A stretch of 64,000 nt of DNA from Orenia metallireducens (GCF_003001995.1 NZ_PVNB01000006.1:62001-126000); one strand, 5' to 3'. Counted from the stretch's first letter, positions 1 to 8,662 are shown. Made by a program: numbers and translations. The notes: generated by a model not told the origin, from the sequence alone.

Positions 1-916
1 CTGAATATAGAGTATCATATAATAGCACATCTACTAAGAATACAAATGGAGCTATAATCTTCTCTGCTTGGGTAAAATTAAAGACCGTCTTATAAATAGC
101 CATAGCTGGTAATAAAATCTCTGATTTTTCTGGTGATAGGTTGTACATATTAAGGAGTTGAATTGGAGTCTTATCTTTAATTTGATCATAAAAGTTCTGA
201 AATTTATCCTTGGGAATATACCATGACTCCTTCTCTTTCTCTACCTCACATAAGTTAGCTATCATCTCTATCTCTTTTCCACAGACAACAAAATGAGAAA
301 TATTCATTATAGGAAAACTCTTCTGCAACATATAAGTAAAGCTTCTTAAATACTCTTCTAGGACTAGATAGAATTTATCTGTCTTCTCTTGAATCTTACC
401 TAATAGCTCACTTAATTTCAAAGAACCTATTCTAATATTTTGATTGTATTTGATATTCCCTTTAGAGTATAATGATACCCCTAATCTTCCTGTTCCAATA
501 TAGCACATTAATGCTTGTTGATCATTTAACCCCAATTTTTTAAGCTTTTTAGACATCCCTTTATAAATATGTATCTTCTCTTCAGAATCATCTAATACTT
601 CTACCTGCAATCCAGTCTTTACCTTAATCTGGTCTAAGATATAATCTCTATTTTTGGCCTCTCTAATGGCAGTGGTAGCTACTGTTTTGATCTTCTCTAT
701 TCTATACTCATCAGTTAATTTCAAAAAACCTTTGAGTACTCTACAGGTTTCATCTACCTTCTCAAAGCTGATCTTATCTTTTTTAAAGGTATCGTGACCT
801 AAACTTAGTGGATATTCAAGAGATTCTAAGATTTTCATATTATCAGCTCTCTTTTCTCCTATCTTTAAATATAATGCACTAGAGCCAATATAAATAACAG
901 CAGCTTTTTCACTCAT
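1..916 (-). CDS. Ppx/GppA-like protein, divergent (partial, C-terminus beyond the window)
   Basis: Starts at ATG 916 behind GGGAGG and stays open to the window edge (305 codons seen). The N-terminus VIYIGSSALYLKIG matches the first phosphate-binding loop of the Ppx/GppA/actin-like fold (normally DIGSNS), and ATTAIREAKN near residues 60-70 matches the second conserved block. The third loop, normally DIGGGSxE, reads YIGTGRLGV, so key acidic and glycine positions are altered. Known members hydrolyse polyphosphate or pppGpp. This one may be catalytically impaired or regulatory. It is divergent from a canonical paralogue at 1406, so the two may share a control region. The family assignment is fairly sure; the activity is not. 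Confidence 0.7.
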   Translation of the reverse strand, partial: MSEKAAVIYIGSSALYLKIGEKRADNMKILESLEYPLSLGHDTFKKDKISFEKVDETCRVLKGFLKLTDEYRIEKIKTVATTAIREAKNRDYILDQIKVKTGLQVEVLDDSEEKIHIYKGMSKKLKKLGLNDQQALMCYIGTGRLGVSLYSKGNIKYNQNIRIGSLKLSELLGKIQEKTDKFYLVLEEYLRSFTYMLQKSFPIMNISHFVVCGKEIEMIANLCEVEKEKESWYIPKDKFQNFYDQIKDKTPIQLLNMYNLSPEKSEILLPAMAIYKTVFNFTQAEKIIAPFVFLVDVLLYDTLYS

Positions 917-1405
917 ATCAATTCCTCCCAAATAAGTGTGTTTAATTTTTAACTATTTATAATAAAATTAATCGAAATAAATATTGAGACATTTTAGTAA
1001 CAAGTACTAGATAACGAGTACATACTTTTTCTCGTTATTGCTCACTGCTTGCTCATCACTCATTACTATCTGAATATCTCTGTATAAGATAACTTTAAAT
1101 TAAATTCTAGAATTAGAAATTTATAAATATAAGATATTATCAGCTAATCTTTATTCGTCGAAGAGAAAACACTTTAAAAATCAATTCTCAACATAAAGAT
1201 CTATCTTTTACAGTATTATAACATATTCCTGCTGTACACTTGTTAACACAATGTTAATAATCATTAAGATCAAGTTAAAAAGTAATTATTTAACTATTAT
1301 TATTTTTAGAAATAATGTATAATTATAAGAAATAATTTCATAATAATATAATTAATTATTTTTGCTATTTTTTTTAAAATGCTTAGAAATAAAGGGAGGA
1401 TTTTT
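917..1405. other. Divergent intergenic region with a degenerate repeat element
   Basis: This 489-bp AT-rich gap separates the two divergent Ppx/GppA-type genes and so holds both promoters. I see a possible extended -10 (TGTATAAT, 1316-1323) for the rightward gene but no clear -35. Positions about 985-1090 hold a member of the fold-back repeat family, listed separately. I see no gene. Confidence 0.5.
985..1090 (+). repeat. Degenerate TIR-bounded fold-back element (copy I)
   Basis: The left end reads TTGAGACATTTT, close to the family end TTGCGACACTTTTT. The right flank AATATCTCTGTATAA is close to the family right flank AATCTCTCTATATTA. The core contains a perfect 8-bp hairpin, ATAACGAG...CTCGTTAT (1011-1038), followed by a run of TCACT/TCATT words (1040-1070). 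The same words recur at 56967-57003. Membership is inferred because both ends carry mismatches. Confidence 0.45.
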
Positions 1406-2944
1406 ATGAGAAATATTGCTATTATTGATATCGGTTCAAATTCTATCAAATTAGTCTTAGCAGAGATCAAAAAGAACAACTCTTTTAGGATAATTGACGA
1501 GCTAAAGGAAACTGTTAGATTAGGCGAAGGAATGGAGAAAGATAATAAATTGCAGGAAGGGCGCATTAAAGTAGCTATTCAAACCTTGAAGATGTTTAAA
1601 AACTTATGTGACGCTACTGAGACTAAAGAGATTATAGCTGTTGCTACAGCTGCTGTACGCAAAGCTGATAATCAAGAGGAATTTTTAAATAGAGTAAAAA
1701 AGGAAGTCGAACTTGATGTGCAAGTATTATCAGGTGAAGAAGAAGGTTATTATGATTACTGGGGAGTTGTAAATAGCATTGATCGAGATAATGGGCTGAT
1801 TATGGATATCGGTGGAGGAAGTATAGAACTTATTTGGATGAAAGATAGAAGGATAAAGGAATGTATTAGCTTGTCCTTTGGTTCTCTAGATTTAACCCAA
1901 CAGTTCAATCTTTATGATAGCATCACTAGCGAACAAGAGGAGCAACTGCTAAACTTCTTAACAAAGTCCTTTAATGAAGTTAATTGGCTAAAAGATATAG
2001 ATTGTGACTCTTTAATTGGAGTTGGTGGTACTATCAGAAATATTGCCAAAATAGACCAGAGAAATAATGATTACCCTCTGGATTTGCTCCATTATTACCA
2101 AATGAATGAAGCTACTGTTGATAGTATCTATAAATTAGTTAAAGACAAGGATTTAAAGGAAAGAAAGAAGATTAGTGGACTATCTAAAAAAAGAGCAGAT
2201 ATCTTTATTGGAGCCGCTGCTGCTGTAACAACATTGATGAACTTCTGTAATCTAGAGGAGTTACTTATTAGTGGTAAAGGGATTAGAGAGGGATTAATCT
2301 ATAATTATCTCTATGAAGATAAAGAGCCTACTCCCAATGTATTGGACTTTTCTATAAATAATATTATAAATAATTTAAATTTAAATAAGAAACATGCAGA
2401 ACATATATATAAGTTATCCAAAAAATTATATCAAGAATTAAACCCTTTATTCAAACTTGATGAAAATCAATTTGAAGGAGATGTTGACAAAATCCTAAAG
2501 ACTGCCACTATGCTCCATGATATAGGAAAAAGTATCAACTATTATGATCATCATGAGCATTCCTTTTATATGATTCTTAACTCTGGAATAAATGGGTTGT
2601 CCCATCGAGAATTATTGATTAGTGCCTATATTTCAGCCTCGCATCGCCATGACAAATATGATTTAAGAAAATATAATTTAAATCGCTCCCAATTTAGCGA
2701 TGTAATAGATAAAAAAGGTGATGACAAAGAGATAATCCGTAAGTTTGGTATCCTAGTTGAAATTGCAGAGAGTTTAGATAGAAATTTAAATGCTTTAATA
2801 GAGGATATCGACTGTTATTTAGAAAATGATAAATTTGTGATTAAGACTATTTCCAAAGAAGATGTAGAACTAGAAATAAATGATGCCCTATCAGCTAGTA
2901 AGGGCTTTGAAAAGTTATATGATAAAGAGTTACAAATATTATAA
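1406..2944 (+). CDS. ppx: Exopolyphosphatase / Ppx-GppA phosphatase with C-terminal HD domain
   Basis: Start chosen at ATG 1406 because AGGGAGGA sits five bases upstream; an earlier ATG at 1379 has no such site. The 512-residue protein carries the canonical family motifs: DIGSNSIK near residues 8-15, VATAAVRKA near 65-75, SGEEEGYYDYWG, then MDIGGGSIELIW, and GVGGTIRN. The C-terminal third has an HD-type signature (LHDIGKS and a following HHEHSF/SHRHD region), as in long exopolyphosphatases. It should release orthophosphate from polyphosphate or convert pppGpp to ppGpp in the cytoplasm. It is transcribed away from the degenerate paralogue at 1-916, and no polyphosphate kinase is visible here. 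Confidence 0.88.
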   Translation: MRNIAIIDIGSNSIKLVLAEIKKNNSFRIIDELKETVRLGEGMEKDNKLQEGRIKVAIQTLKMFKNLCDATETKEIIAVATAAVRKADNQEEFLNRVKKEVELDVQVLSGEEEGYYDYWGVVNSIDRDNGLIMDIGGGSIELIWMKDRRIKECISLSFGSLDLTQQFNLYDSITSEQEEQLLNFLTKSFNEVNWLKDIDCDSLIGVGGTIRNIAKIDQRNNDYPLDLLHYYQMNEATVDSIYKLVKDKDLKERKKISGLSKKRADIFIGAAAAVTTLMNFCNLEELLISGKGIREGLIYNYLYEDKEPTPNVLDFSINNIINNLNLNKKHAEHIYKLSKKLYQELNPLFKLDENQFEGDVDKILKTATMLHDIGKSINYYDHHEHSFYMILNSGINGLSHRELLISAYISASHRHDKYDLRKYNLNRSQFSDVIDKKGDDKEIIRKFGILVEIAESLDRNLNALIEDIDCYLENDKFVIKTISKEDVELEINDALSASKGFEKLYDKELQIL

Positions 2945-2988
2945 TATCTTACTGTTAATAGAAAACCTGATAGGATTGAAGGATAAAA

Positions 2989-3088
2989 GGACATTTTTGG
3001 CATTAGGTAGCTAGGTGGTTTGATAGTTTGGTTAAACCCTAAATACCTGACCCCTAGCTACCCAACCACCAAAATAAAAAAGTTTGGC
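2989..3088 (+). repeat. Degenerate TIR-bounded fold-back element (copy E)
   Basis: The left end GGACATTTTTGG and right end AAAAAAGTTTGGCAAAAATT are mutated versions of the family ends GCGACACTTTTT and AAAAAGTGTCGCAATATT. The core is an imperfect hairpin: GGTAGCTAGGTGGTT on the left against CTAGCTACCCAACCACC on the right. Its words resemble the element at 25249. It lies just after ppx and before the convergent VOC gene, where it could also act as a terminator-like structure. Confidence 0.5.
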
Positions 3089-3115
3089 AAAAATTACTAA
3101 ACGATAACCAATTTT

Positions 3116-3502
3116 TTATCTTTCATATAGCTCTAAAGGTAGCTCATCAGGATCTTTAAAAAAGGTAAACCTCTTTTCTGTAATTTCATCGATTCTTATA
3201 TCTTCTACAGCAATCCCTTGCTTTTCTAGATCTTTTACTGCTTCTTCTATATCATCAACCTCAAAAGCTAGATGTCTAAGTCCCCTAGCTTCAGGATAAC
3301 TTGGTCTTTTGGGTGAATTTGGAAAGGAGAATAACTCTATTTGACTGTGCTCTCCAATAGCTAAATCTAATTTATAAGAATCCCGCTCTTCTCGATAAGT
3401 CTCTTTAATCACCTTCAAATTAAGGATATTGACATAAAATTCTTTAGATTCTTGATAATTAGAACATATAATTGCAATGTGATGAATTTTATTTAATCTC
3501 AT
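3116..3502 (-). CDS. VOC (glyoxalase/bleomycin-resistance) family protein, YaeR/GloA2-like
   Basis: A 128-residue protein, the usual single-chain size for the family, with two beta-alpha-beta-beta-beta modules. Candidate metal ligands are visible at His7/His8 (HHIAII), Glu56 (QIELF), His77 (RHLAFEV) and Glu124 (LELYE), matching the H-E-H-E pattern of metal-dependent VOC enzymes. The ending FFKDPDELPLELYE is typical of the YaeR-like group. The substrate is not known from sequence. ATG 3502 follows AGGGAGGAG. It lies 20 bp after the ACT-domain gene and is probably cotranscribed with it. Confidence 0.8.
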   Translation of the reverse strand: MRLNKIHHIAIICSNYQESKEFYVNILNLKVIKETYREERDSYKLDLAIGEHSQIELFSFPNSPKRPSYPEARGLRHLAFEVDDIEEAVKDLEKQGIAVEDIRIDEITEKRFTFFKDPDELPLELYER

Positions 3503-3522
3503 ACTCTCCTCCCTCTTAAATC

Positions 3523-3900
3523 CTAATTTTTGATTATGTTCTCTTTACTTAGAACTCTAATAGCTTCTCTCAAATCTTCCTTCTTTACTAAAATATAATC
3601 GGTATCATAGGTTGAAATCACAAAGATACTTATCCCCTTTTGAGCCAAAGGTGATGCAATGGAAGCCAAAACACCTACCATTGAAAAATCTAAAGGACCT
3701 TCAACCTTTAAGGCTCTCCAGCCCGCTTCACTCTTTATCCCTACTGGCACATCCTCCTTTGAAGAGACTATTGATAATTCATCCTCAGTTCTGGTAATTG
3801 AAAAGAATTCACTGGCTGCTGCCCAGTTAGGTATTTCACTACTCTCATCCAAACGGGATACTGCCAATTCTGCTGCCATTACAGTTAAAGTCAACTTCAT
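3523..3900 (-). CDS. ACT-domain (CASTOR/ACT_7-type) amino-acid-binding protein
   Basis: A 125-residue cytoplasmic protein. The C-terminal half, from GWRALKVEGPLDFSMVGVLA through GISIFVISTYDTDYILVKKE, is the hallmark of the small stand-alone ACT proteins that bind amino acids. The N-terminal half, with TRTEDELSIVSS, completes a tandem ACT fold. No catalytic domain is attached, so a sensing or regulatory role is likely and the ligand is unknown. ATG 3900 follows AAGGAGGTG. A perfect 44-bp palindrome lies directly upstream of the ribosome-binding site, between this gene and the ABC exporter. Confidence 0.75.
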   Translation of the reverse strand: MKLTLTVMAAELAVSRLDESSEIPNWAAASEFFSITRTEDELSIVSSKEDVPVGIKSEAGWRALKVEGPLDFSMVGVLASIASPLAQKGISIFVISTYDTDYILVKKEDLREAIRVLSKENIIKN

Positions 3901-3913
3901 CTTTTCACCTCCT

Positions 3914-3957
3914 TATATAGTCATCCAACTTTAAATTTAAAGTTGGATGACTATATA
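3914..3957 (-). repeat. Perfect 44-bp palindrome upstream of the ACT-gene ribosome-binding site
   Basis: The arms TATATAGTCATCCAACTTTAAA and its exact complement meet at 3935/3936 with no spacer. It lies eight bases after the ABC gene stop and abuts the AAGGAGG of the ACT gene. There is no T-run after it, so it is not a classic terminator. A half-copy, AAGTTGGATGATTATA, occurs at 8139-8154, and weaker relatives occur near 19556 and 43190. It may be a repeat, an operator or an RNA stem controlling translation of the ACT gene. Confidence 0.7.
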
Positions 3958-3965
3958 TTTGAATT

Positions 3966-5777
3966 CTAAACAATCTCTTCCTTCATAAATTGATTGGTAT
4001 AAAGCTTATAATAATATCCCTTAGTTCTTAATAGCTCTTGGTGATTACCTGCTTCAATTATCTCACCATCTCTAAGTACCAAAATTCTATCAGCAGAACG
4101 AATAGTTGATAACCTATGAGCAATAATGAAGTTAGTTCTTCCTTTTAATAACTTATCAATGGCCTCTTGGATGATCTGCTCCATCTCAGTATCTATAGAA
4201 GAGGTAGCCTCATCAAGCACAAATATCTTAGGATCTGCTAACACTGCTCTAGCAAAGGAGATTAATTGCTTCTCTCCAGTAGATAAACTACCTCCACCTT
4301 CACCTATTTTAGTATCATAACCTTGCTCTAGCTTCTTAATAAGCTGATGGGCATTGACCAACTTGGCTGCTCTGATTATATCCAAATCACTTGCCTCTAA
4401 ATTACCATAACGAATATTCTCTTTAATCGTTCCACTAAAGAGATGAGGTGTTTGCAGTACATAGCCTATATTAGAATGTAACCAGAGTTGAGACCGTCTC
4501 TTATAATCTACTCCATCAATCAATATTTCTCCTGCTATTGGCTCATAGAACCTACAGGCTAAATTAACAAGGGTACTCTTACCAGAGCCAGTTTCACCTA
4601 CTAATGCGATAGTCTCCCCAGCCTTGATCTCTAAATTAAAGTCCTCTAAAATCCGTTCTCCATCTTCATAAGCGAAGGATACATTTTTAAAGGTAATATC
4701 TCCTTTAAGCTCCTCCCAATTCTCAGACTTAGGATTAAAGATATCACCATAAATTTCAACAACATCTTGAGTATCTTGAATATCAGGTTCAGTCTCTATC
4801 ATCGACATAGTCCTTTCGGCTGATGCTTGAGCCGACTGCAACTCAGCAAAGACTCGTGCTAATTGGCTAATCGGTTCGAAAAAGTGAACTGTATAAGAGA
4901 TAAAAGCAACTAAGGTTCCATAGCTGATAGTAGTCAAGAGGACATCCTTACCTCCAAAAACTAAAGCAAAGCTAGTTCCTATACTTCCCAAAGTTAATAC
5001 CACTGGCAGATATAAGGCAGAAAAGATAGCTGCTTTAACTGATGATTCTCTCATCTTAGCCGTCTTAGCTTCAAATTCCTTTAAGTTTTCTTCCTCTCTA
5101 ACCAAGGTCTTAGTAGTCTTAGCTCCCATAATACCTTCATTAAAAGCCCCTGTAATTGTTGAATTAATCTTTCTTACCTTACGATAGGCTTTTAATATCT
5201 TCTTCTGAAAATAGATACTCAAAACCGCTAAAACTGGTACAACCGATAAGGTAATCAGAGCTAATTTCCAATTCAAATAGAACATTATCACCATAGTTGT
5301 TAGCATCATCGTCATTCCCCAAACTGAATCTACAAAGCCCCAAGAGATAACTTCACCCAACCTTTTAACATCAGAGGTCATTCTTGCCATCAACCATCCT
5401 ACTGCTGTCTTATCATAATAAGAGAAGGATAACTCCTGTAACCTTTGAAAGCCAGCCTTTCTAATGTCATAACTCATTGTAGTCTCTATTCTACCAGCAT
5501 AATCTATCAGTAGCCAAACATTAATAGCCTGCACAATTACTAACACGCCATAGGCTAAACTAAACTTTAATAGACCATCAATATTACTAGCAACAACAAA
5601 TTTATCGACTGCATATTTGGTCATCAAAGGAAAGATTGCATCTATTCCTCCAACTCCAATCATTACAATAGCTAAAATCAGTACTTCTTTCTTTAATGGT
5701 TTGAGATAATGAATAAGCTTCTTCCATAAGCCAAAGTCAAACTCTTTATTATAATCTTGTTCTCTAAACTCTGCCAA
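3966..5777 (-). CDS. Heterodimeric ABC exporter subunit (BmrD-like) with degenerate signature motif
   Basis: A half-transporter of about 600 residues: a six-helix membrane domain (about 1-310) followed by an ATPase domain. Walker A is GETGSGKST and Walker B is FVLDEATSS with the catalytic Glu intact. The ABC signature is SLSTGEKQ instead of LSGGQ. Its partner at 5779 has the reverse defects, which is typical of asymmetric heterodimeric drug or lipid exporters such as BmrCD. I prefer the start TTG 5777, one base after the partner's stop and nine bases after GGAGG. TTG 5786 abuts the same Shine-Dalgarno and is unlikely. The substrate is unknown. Confidence 0.9.
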   Translation of the reverse strand: MAEFREQDYNKEFDFGLWKKLIHYLKPLKKEVLILAIVMIGVGGIDAIFPLMTKYAVDKFVVASNIDGLLKFSLAYGVLVIVQAINVWLLIDYAGRIETTMSYDIRKAGFQRLQELSFSYYDKTAVGWLMARMTSDVKRLGEVISWGFVDSVWGMTMMLTTMVIMFYLNWKLALITLSVVPVLAVLSIYFQKKILKAYRKVRKINSTITGAFNEGIMGAKTTKTLVREEENLKEFEAKTAKMRESSVKAAIFSALYLPVVLTLGSIGTSFALVFGGKDVLLTTISYGTLVAFISYTVHFFEPISQLARVFAELQSAQASAERTMSMIETEPDIQDTQDVVEIYGDIFNPKSENWEELKGDITFKNVSFAYEDGERILEDFNLEIKAGETIALVGETGSGKSTLVNLACRFYEPIAGEILIDGVDYKRRSQLWLHSNIGYVLQTPHLFSGTIKENIRYGNLEASDLDIIRAAKLVNAHQLIKKLEQGYDTKIGEGGGSLSTGEKQLISFARAVLADPKIFVLDEATSSIDTEMEQIIQEAIDKLLKGRTNFIIAHRLSTIRSADRILVLRDGEIIEAGNHQELLRTKGYYYKLYTNQFMKEEIV

Positions 5778-5778
5778 C

Positions 5779-7575
5779 TTAGCCAACCTCCATTTCTTGC
5801 TCTAAAGAATTTTGAATCTCCCAAACTCTCTTATACATTCCCTCTTTATTAATTAAATCTTGATGAGTCCCTGCTTCTACAATCTTACCATCATCTATTA
5901 CCAATATCTTATCAGCTTCTGCTAAGGTATTGATCCGGTGAGAGATAATAAAGGTTGTAGTATTCTCTTTTTTCTTTTTTAACTCCTGACGAATAGTAGC
6001 ATCAGTTTCAGTATCAACTGCACTTAAAGAGTCATCAAAGATTAAGATTGGGCATTCTCTGATTAGAGTTCTAGCAATAGCCACCCTCTGTTTCTGACCA
6101 CCTGATAGAGAAACTCCTCGTTCTCCTACTATAGTATCATAGCCCTTTTCAAAATCGAGAATAACATCATGAATAGCTGCGTTATTTGCAGCCTCAAAGA
6201 TCTCTGTATCTCTGACATCACTTCTTGCTAAGCCTATATTCTCTTTAACAGATTTAGCAAAAAGAAAAGGCTCTTGTAATACAAGACCTATATGTCTTCT
6301 TAGCCACTTTTTATTGATATCCTTGATTTCATAACCATCTATCTTAATTGAACCCTGTTGATAATCATATAATCTAGCCAAGAGATGGACCAAAGAACTC
6401 TTTCCAGAACCAGTTGCTCCTAAAATTGCTATGGTTTCTCCTTCATTGACCTCAAAGGAGATATCTTTAAGTACTCCTTTGCCCTCTTCATATTCAAAAT
6501 AGACCTTTTCAAATTTAATATTTCCTCTAAGTGCTGGCTTAAAGTCACTATCATTCTCTTCTTCTCTAACTTCATCTAACACTTCTTGAATCCGCCCTAA
6601 AGCAACTAAGGTCTTACCCATATCTGTTAAAATACGCCCTAGCTGACGAACTGGCCATAATAACATCCCTTCATAGGTGACAAATACAACCAGAGTTCCT
6701 AAGGTTATACTACCTTCAAAGGCCCAGTAAGAACCAAATATCAATACAATTCCAATCTGAAGCATACATAAGAAATCAGATACCGACCAGAACCAAGCCA
6801 ATAATCGTAATACACGATAACATTTAGCTCGATAACCTGAACTTTCTTTATCAAATTTATCTATCTCATAGTTCTGCCTAGCAAAAGCTCTAACTACTCT
6901 AACCCCTGTTAAGTTCTCCTGTAATACAGTAGACATCCTTCCTTCAGCCTCATCAGCATCTTTGAAGGATTTCTTAACCTCTTTATAAAAGAAATAAGAG
7001 AAAGCTAAAATAATAGGCACTACTCCAATAGCTACTAGGGTTAGCCTCATATCTAAAGAGAACATAATAATAGCTACAAAGGTCATCATAAAGATAGCAC
7101 GACCAACCTCTACAAATTGTACTGCCAAAAAGCGACGAACAGTATCTACATCAGAAGTACAACGCTGAATTAAATCACCAGTCTCAGCCTTAGTATGATA
7201 TTCATAAGGTAGATGCTGCAAATGATCATATAGTCTCTCCCTTGTATTCTTAGCAATTGATTCTGCCGCTATAGCAGACCATTTACCTTTAAAATATAAG
7301 AATATCCCCTGTAATAGGGTCAAGCCAACCATTATTACCCCTGCAACCCATAAGTTCTGCTCTAGAACTTCTTTACCACCAAACCCCTTTATAACCTCAC
7401 CTATTAATCGAGGTAAATCTAAAGGCTTATCACCAATTATAGAATCTATCGTTACCCTTAATACCAGTGGATTGAGAATTGAAAAAAAAGTTGCTAATGC
7501 TACACTGACCAATGCTCCAATATACAATAATCTATTACCTTTCATATAACTCCAAAACAACTTTAAACTACTCAA
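5779..7575 (-). CDS. Heterodimeric ABC exporter subunit (BmrC-like) with Walker-B Asp substitution
   Basis: A 598-residue half-transporter with membrane domain first and ATPase second. Walker A is GATGSGKSS and the signature is canonical LSGGQKQ. Walker B reads LIFDDSLSAVD, with Asp where the catalytic Glu belongs. Paired with the next gene, this gives one consensus and one degenerate ATP site, as in BmrC/BmrD, TM287/288 and LmrCD. Starts at TTG 7575 behind AAGGGAGGT. The two subunits are translationally coupled. The sequence alone does not decide between drug and lipid export. Confidence 0.9.
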   Translation of the reverse strand: MSSLKLFWSYMKGNRLLYIGALVSVALATFFSILNPLVLRVTIDSIIGDKPLDLPRLIGEVIKGFGGKEVLEQNLWVAGVIMVGLTLLQGIFLYFKGKWSAIAAESIAKNTRERLYDHLQHLPYEYHTKAETGDLIQRCTSDVDTVRRFLAVQFVEVGRAIFMMTFVAIIMFSLDMRLTLVAIGVVPIILAFSYFFYKEVKKSFKDADEAEGRMSTVLQENLTGVRVVRAFARQNYEIDKFDKESSGYRAKCYRVLRLLAWFWSVSDFLCMLQIGIVLIFGSYWAFEGSITLGTLVVFVTYEGMLLWPVRQLGRILTDMGKTLVALGRIQEVLDEVREEENDSDFKPALRGNIKFEKVYFEYEEGKGVLKDISFEVNEGETIAILGATGSGKSSLVHLLARLYDYQQGSIKIDGYEIKDINKKWLRRHIGLVLQEPFLFAKSVKENIGLARSDVRDTEIFEAANNAAIHDVILDFEKGYDTIVGERGVSLSGGQKQRVAIARTLIRECPILIFDDSLSAVDTETDATIRQELKKKKENTTTFIISHRINTLAEADKILVIDDGKIVEAGTHQDLINKEGMYKRVWEIQNSLEQEMEVG

Positions 7576-7747
7576 AACTATTACCTCCCTTGATAAAACT
7601 ACTTATAACACAGAAATTAATTATTCAATCAGACATTATAAAATCATTATTAAATAAACCCTTTCCACATTTTTAGCTTATTAACCTCACTAATAAGTAA
7701 TCGCCTCCCCAAAATTACTCTATAATTCAATATAAATATAAACAAAA

Positions 7748-7777
7748 AACCACAGATGATATTAATCACCTGTGGTT
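7748..7777 (-). terminator. Intrinsic terminator, second of a tandem pair
   Basis: On the minus strand the stem AACCACAG...CTGTGGTT is extended inside by TGAT/ATCA around a TAAT loop and followed by TTTTTTG. It shares its CCACAG/CTGTGG stem with the hairpin at 7828-7856. Confidence 0.75.
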
Positions 7778-7827
7778 AAAGATATAATGGCCTACTAATA
7801 GACATAAATTACCTATTGCATAATAAA

Positions 7828-7856
7828 AGACCACAGGCCTTCATAACCTGTGGTCT
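7828..7856 (-). terminator. Intrinsic terminator of the 35-aa peptide gene
   Basis: A perfect ten-base stem AGACCACAGG...CCTGTGGTCT with a nine-base loop, followed on the minus strand by TTTATTA. It starts about 30 bases after the stop of the micro-gene. Confidence 0.8.
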
Positions 7857-7886
7857 AAGCAAAAAATTTATGTAATCTTGATTAGA

Positions 7887-7994
7887 TTAGATAGCAATCC
7901 CCAAGCAGGTCATAAAGATATATTTATTTTTAATACTTCCTACACCAATTAACAATAAAATAATTAACAACATTACAATTACTAAATTATTCAT
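7887..7994 (-). CDS. Small hydrophobic peptide (35 aa), unknown function
   Basis: ATG 7994 sits nine bases behind AAAGGAGG, one of the best ribosome-binding sites in the window. The product begins MNNLVIVMLLIILLLIGVGS and ends KNKYIFMTCLGIAI: a single transmembrane helix (about residues 4-20), then a short basic patch and a Cys-containing tail. Its own terminator follows, so it is probably a monocistronic transcript. I recognise no family. Possible roles are a membrane micro-protein accessory to the neighbouring exporter or a type I toxin-like peptide; neither is shown. Confidence 0.7.
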   Translation of the reverse strand: MNNLVIVMLLIILLLIGVGSIKNKYIFMTCLGIAI

Positions 7995-8163
7995 TCTTTA
8001 TGACCTCCTTTCAAAATTTATTTTATATTGAATTATCTTTTATTTATTATATATTTAGTATATATAGGTTTATATTACATGTCAAGGATTGATTTCAAAT
8101 TAATATTATTTCATTACTTTGTATAAATATTAATTCTCAAGTTGGATGATTATACTTCTTAAA

Positions 8164-8616
8164 CTAATCTTCCAAAATAGTAATTCTAGGCTTAAATCCA
8201 TATTTGACATAGAACTTCCATACCTCTTCATTACCATATGCGACAGCTATCTTCTTTGAATCCACTTTTTCTTCAGCTAACCATCTTAAAGCACCCTTCA
8301 TTAGCCTATCTCCTAAATTCATTCTCCTATATTCTTTCTTTACATAAATTGAATCTATCTCTCCAATCTTTTTAGAACTAACTGAAGAGATAGAGTAAGC
8401 AACTAGTTCCTCCTTAGTTATATCCTCTACTACTTCGATTCTTAACAGAGATTCTGCTCTATTTAACTTTCTAATTCTATTCTCAAAGGTATTCCTGCTA
8501 AAATCCTCTTCAAAATAGATTGATTTTGCTTGATGATATCGGTTCAGTTCAACCCATAATGGCTTAATCAGCTCTATTTTATCCTTATCTATCAAATAAA
8601 ATTTTAAATTATTCAT
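8164..8616 (-). CDS. GNAT-family N-acetyltransferase
   Basis: Start set at ATG 8616, behind AAGGAGATTATACT; an upstream extension to 8715 would overlap the methyltransferase gene. The 150-residue protein has the GNAT order: N-terminal helix (IKPLWVELNRYHQ), central strands, IDSIYVKKEYRRMNLGDRLM forming motif A with an R/Q-x-x-G-x-G/A-like acetyl-CoA loop (RRMNLGDR), and YGNEEVWKFYVKYGFKPR as motif B. It transfers an acetyl group from acetyl-CoA to an unidentified amine. It lies at the end of a run with the methyltransferase and tautomerase genes. Confidence 0.82.
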   Translation of the reverse strand: MNNLKFYLIDKDKIELIKPLWVELNRYHQAKSIYFEEDFSRNTFENRIRKLNRAESLLRIEVVEDITKEELVAYSISSVSSKKIGEIDSIYVKKEYRRMNLGDRLMKGALRWLAEEKVDSKKIAVAYGNEEVWKFYVKYGFKPRITILED

Positions 8617-8662
8617 AGTATAATCTCCTTGCAGATTAATTTTTATCTGATTCCAATTAAAA

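Larger units (their letters stand above)
7576..8163. other. Gap of 588 bp: one micro-gene, two terminator hairpins, half-palindrome
   Basis: It contains the 35-codon gene at 7887-7994, its two downstream hairpins (7828-7856 and 7748-7777), and a half-copy of the 3914 palindrome at 8139-8154. The rest is AT-rich; I see nothing else. Confidence 0.5.
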
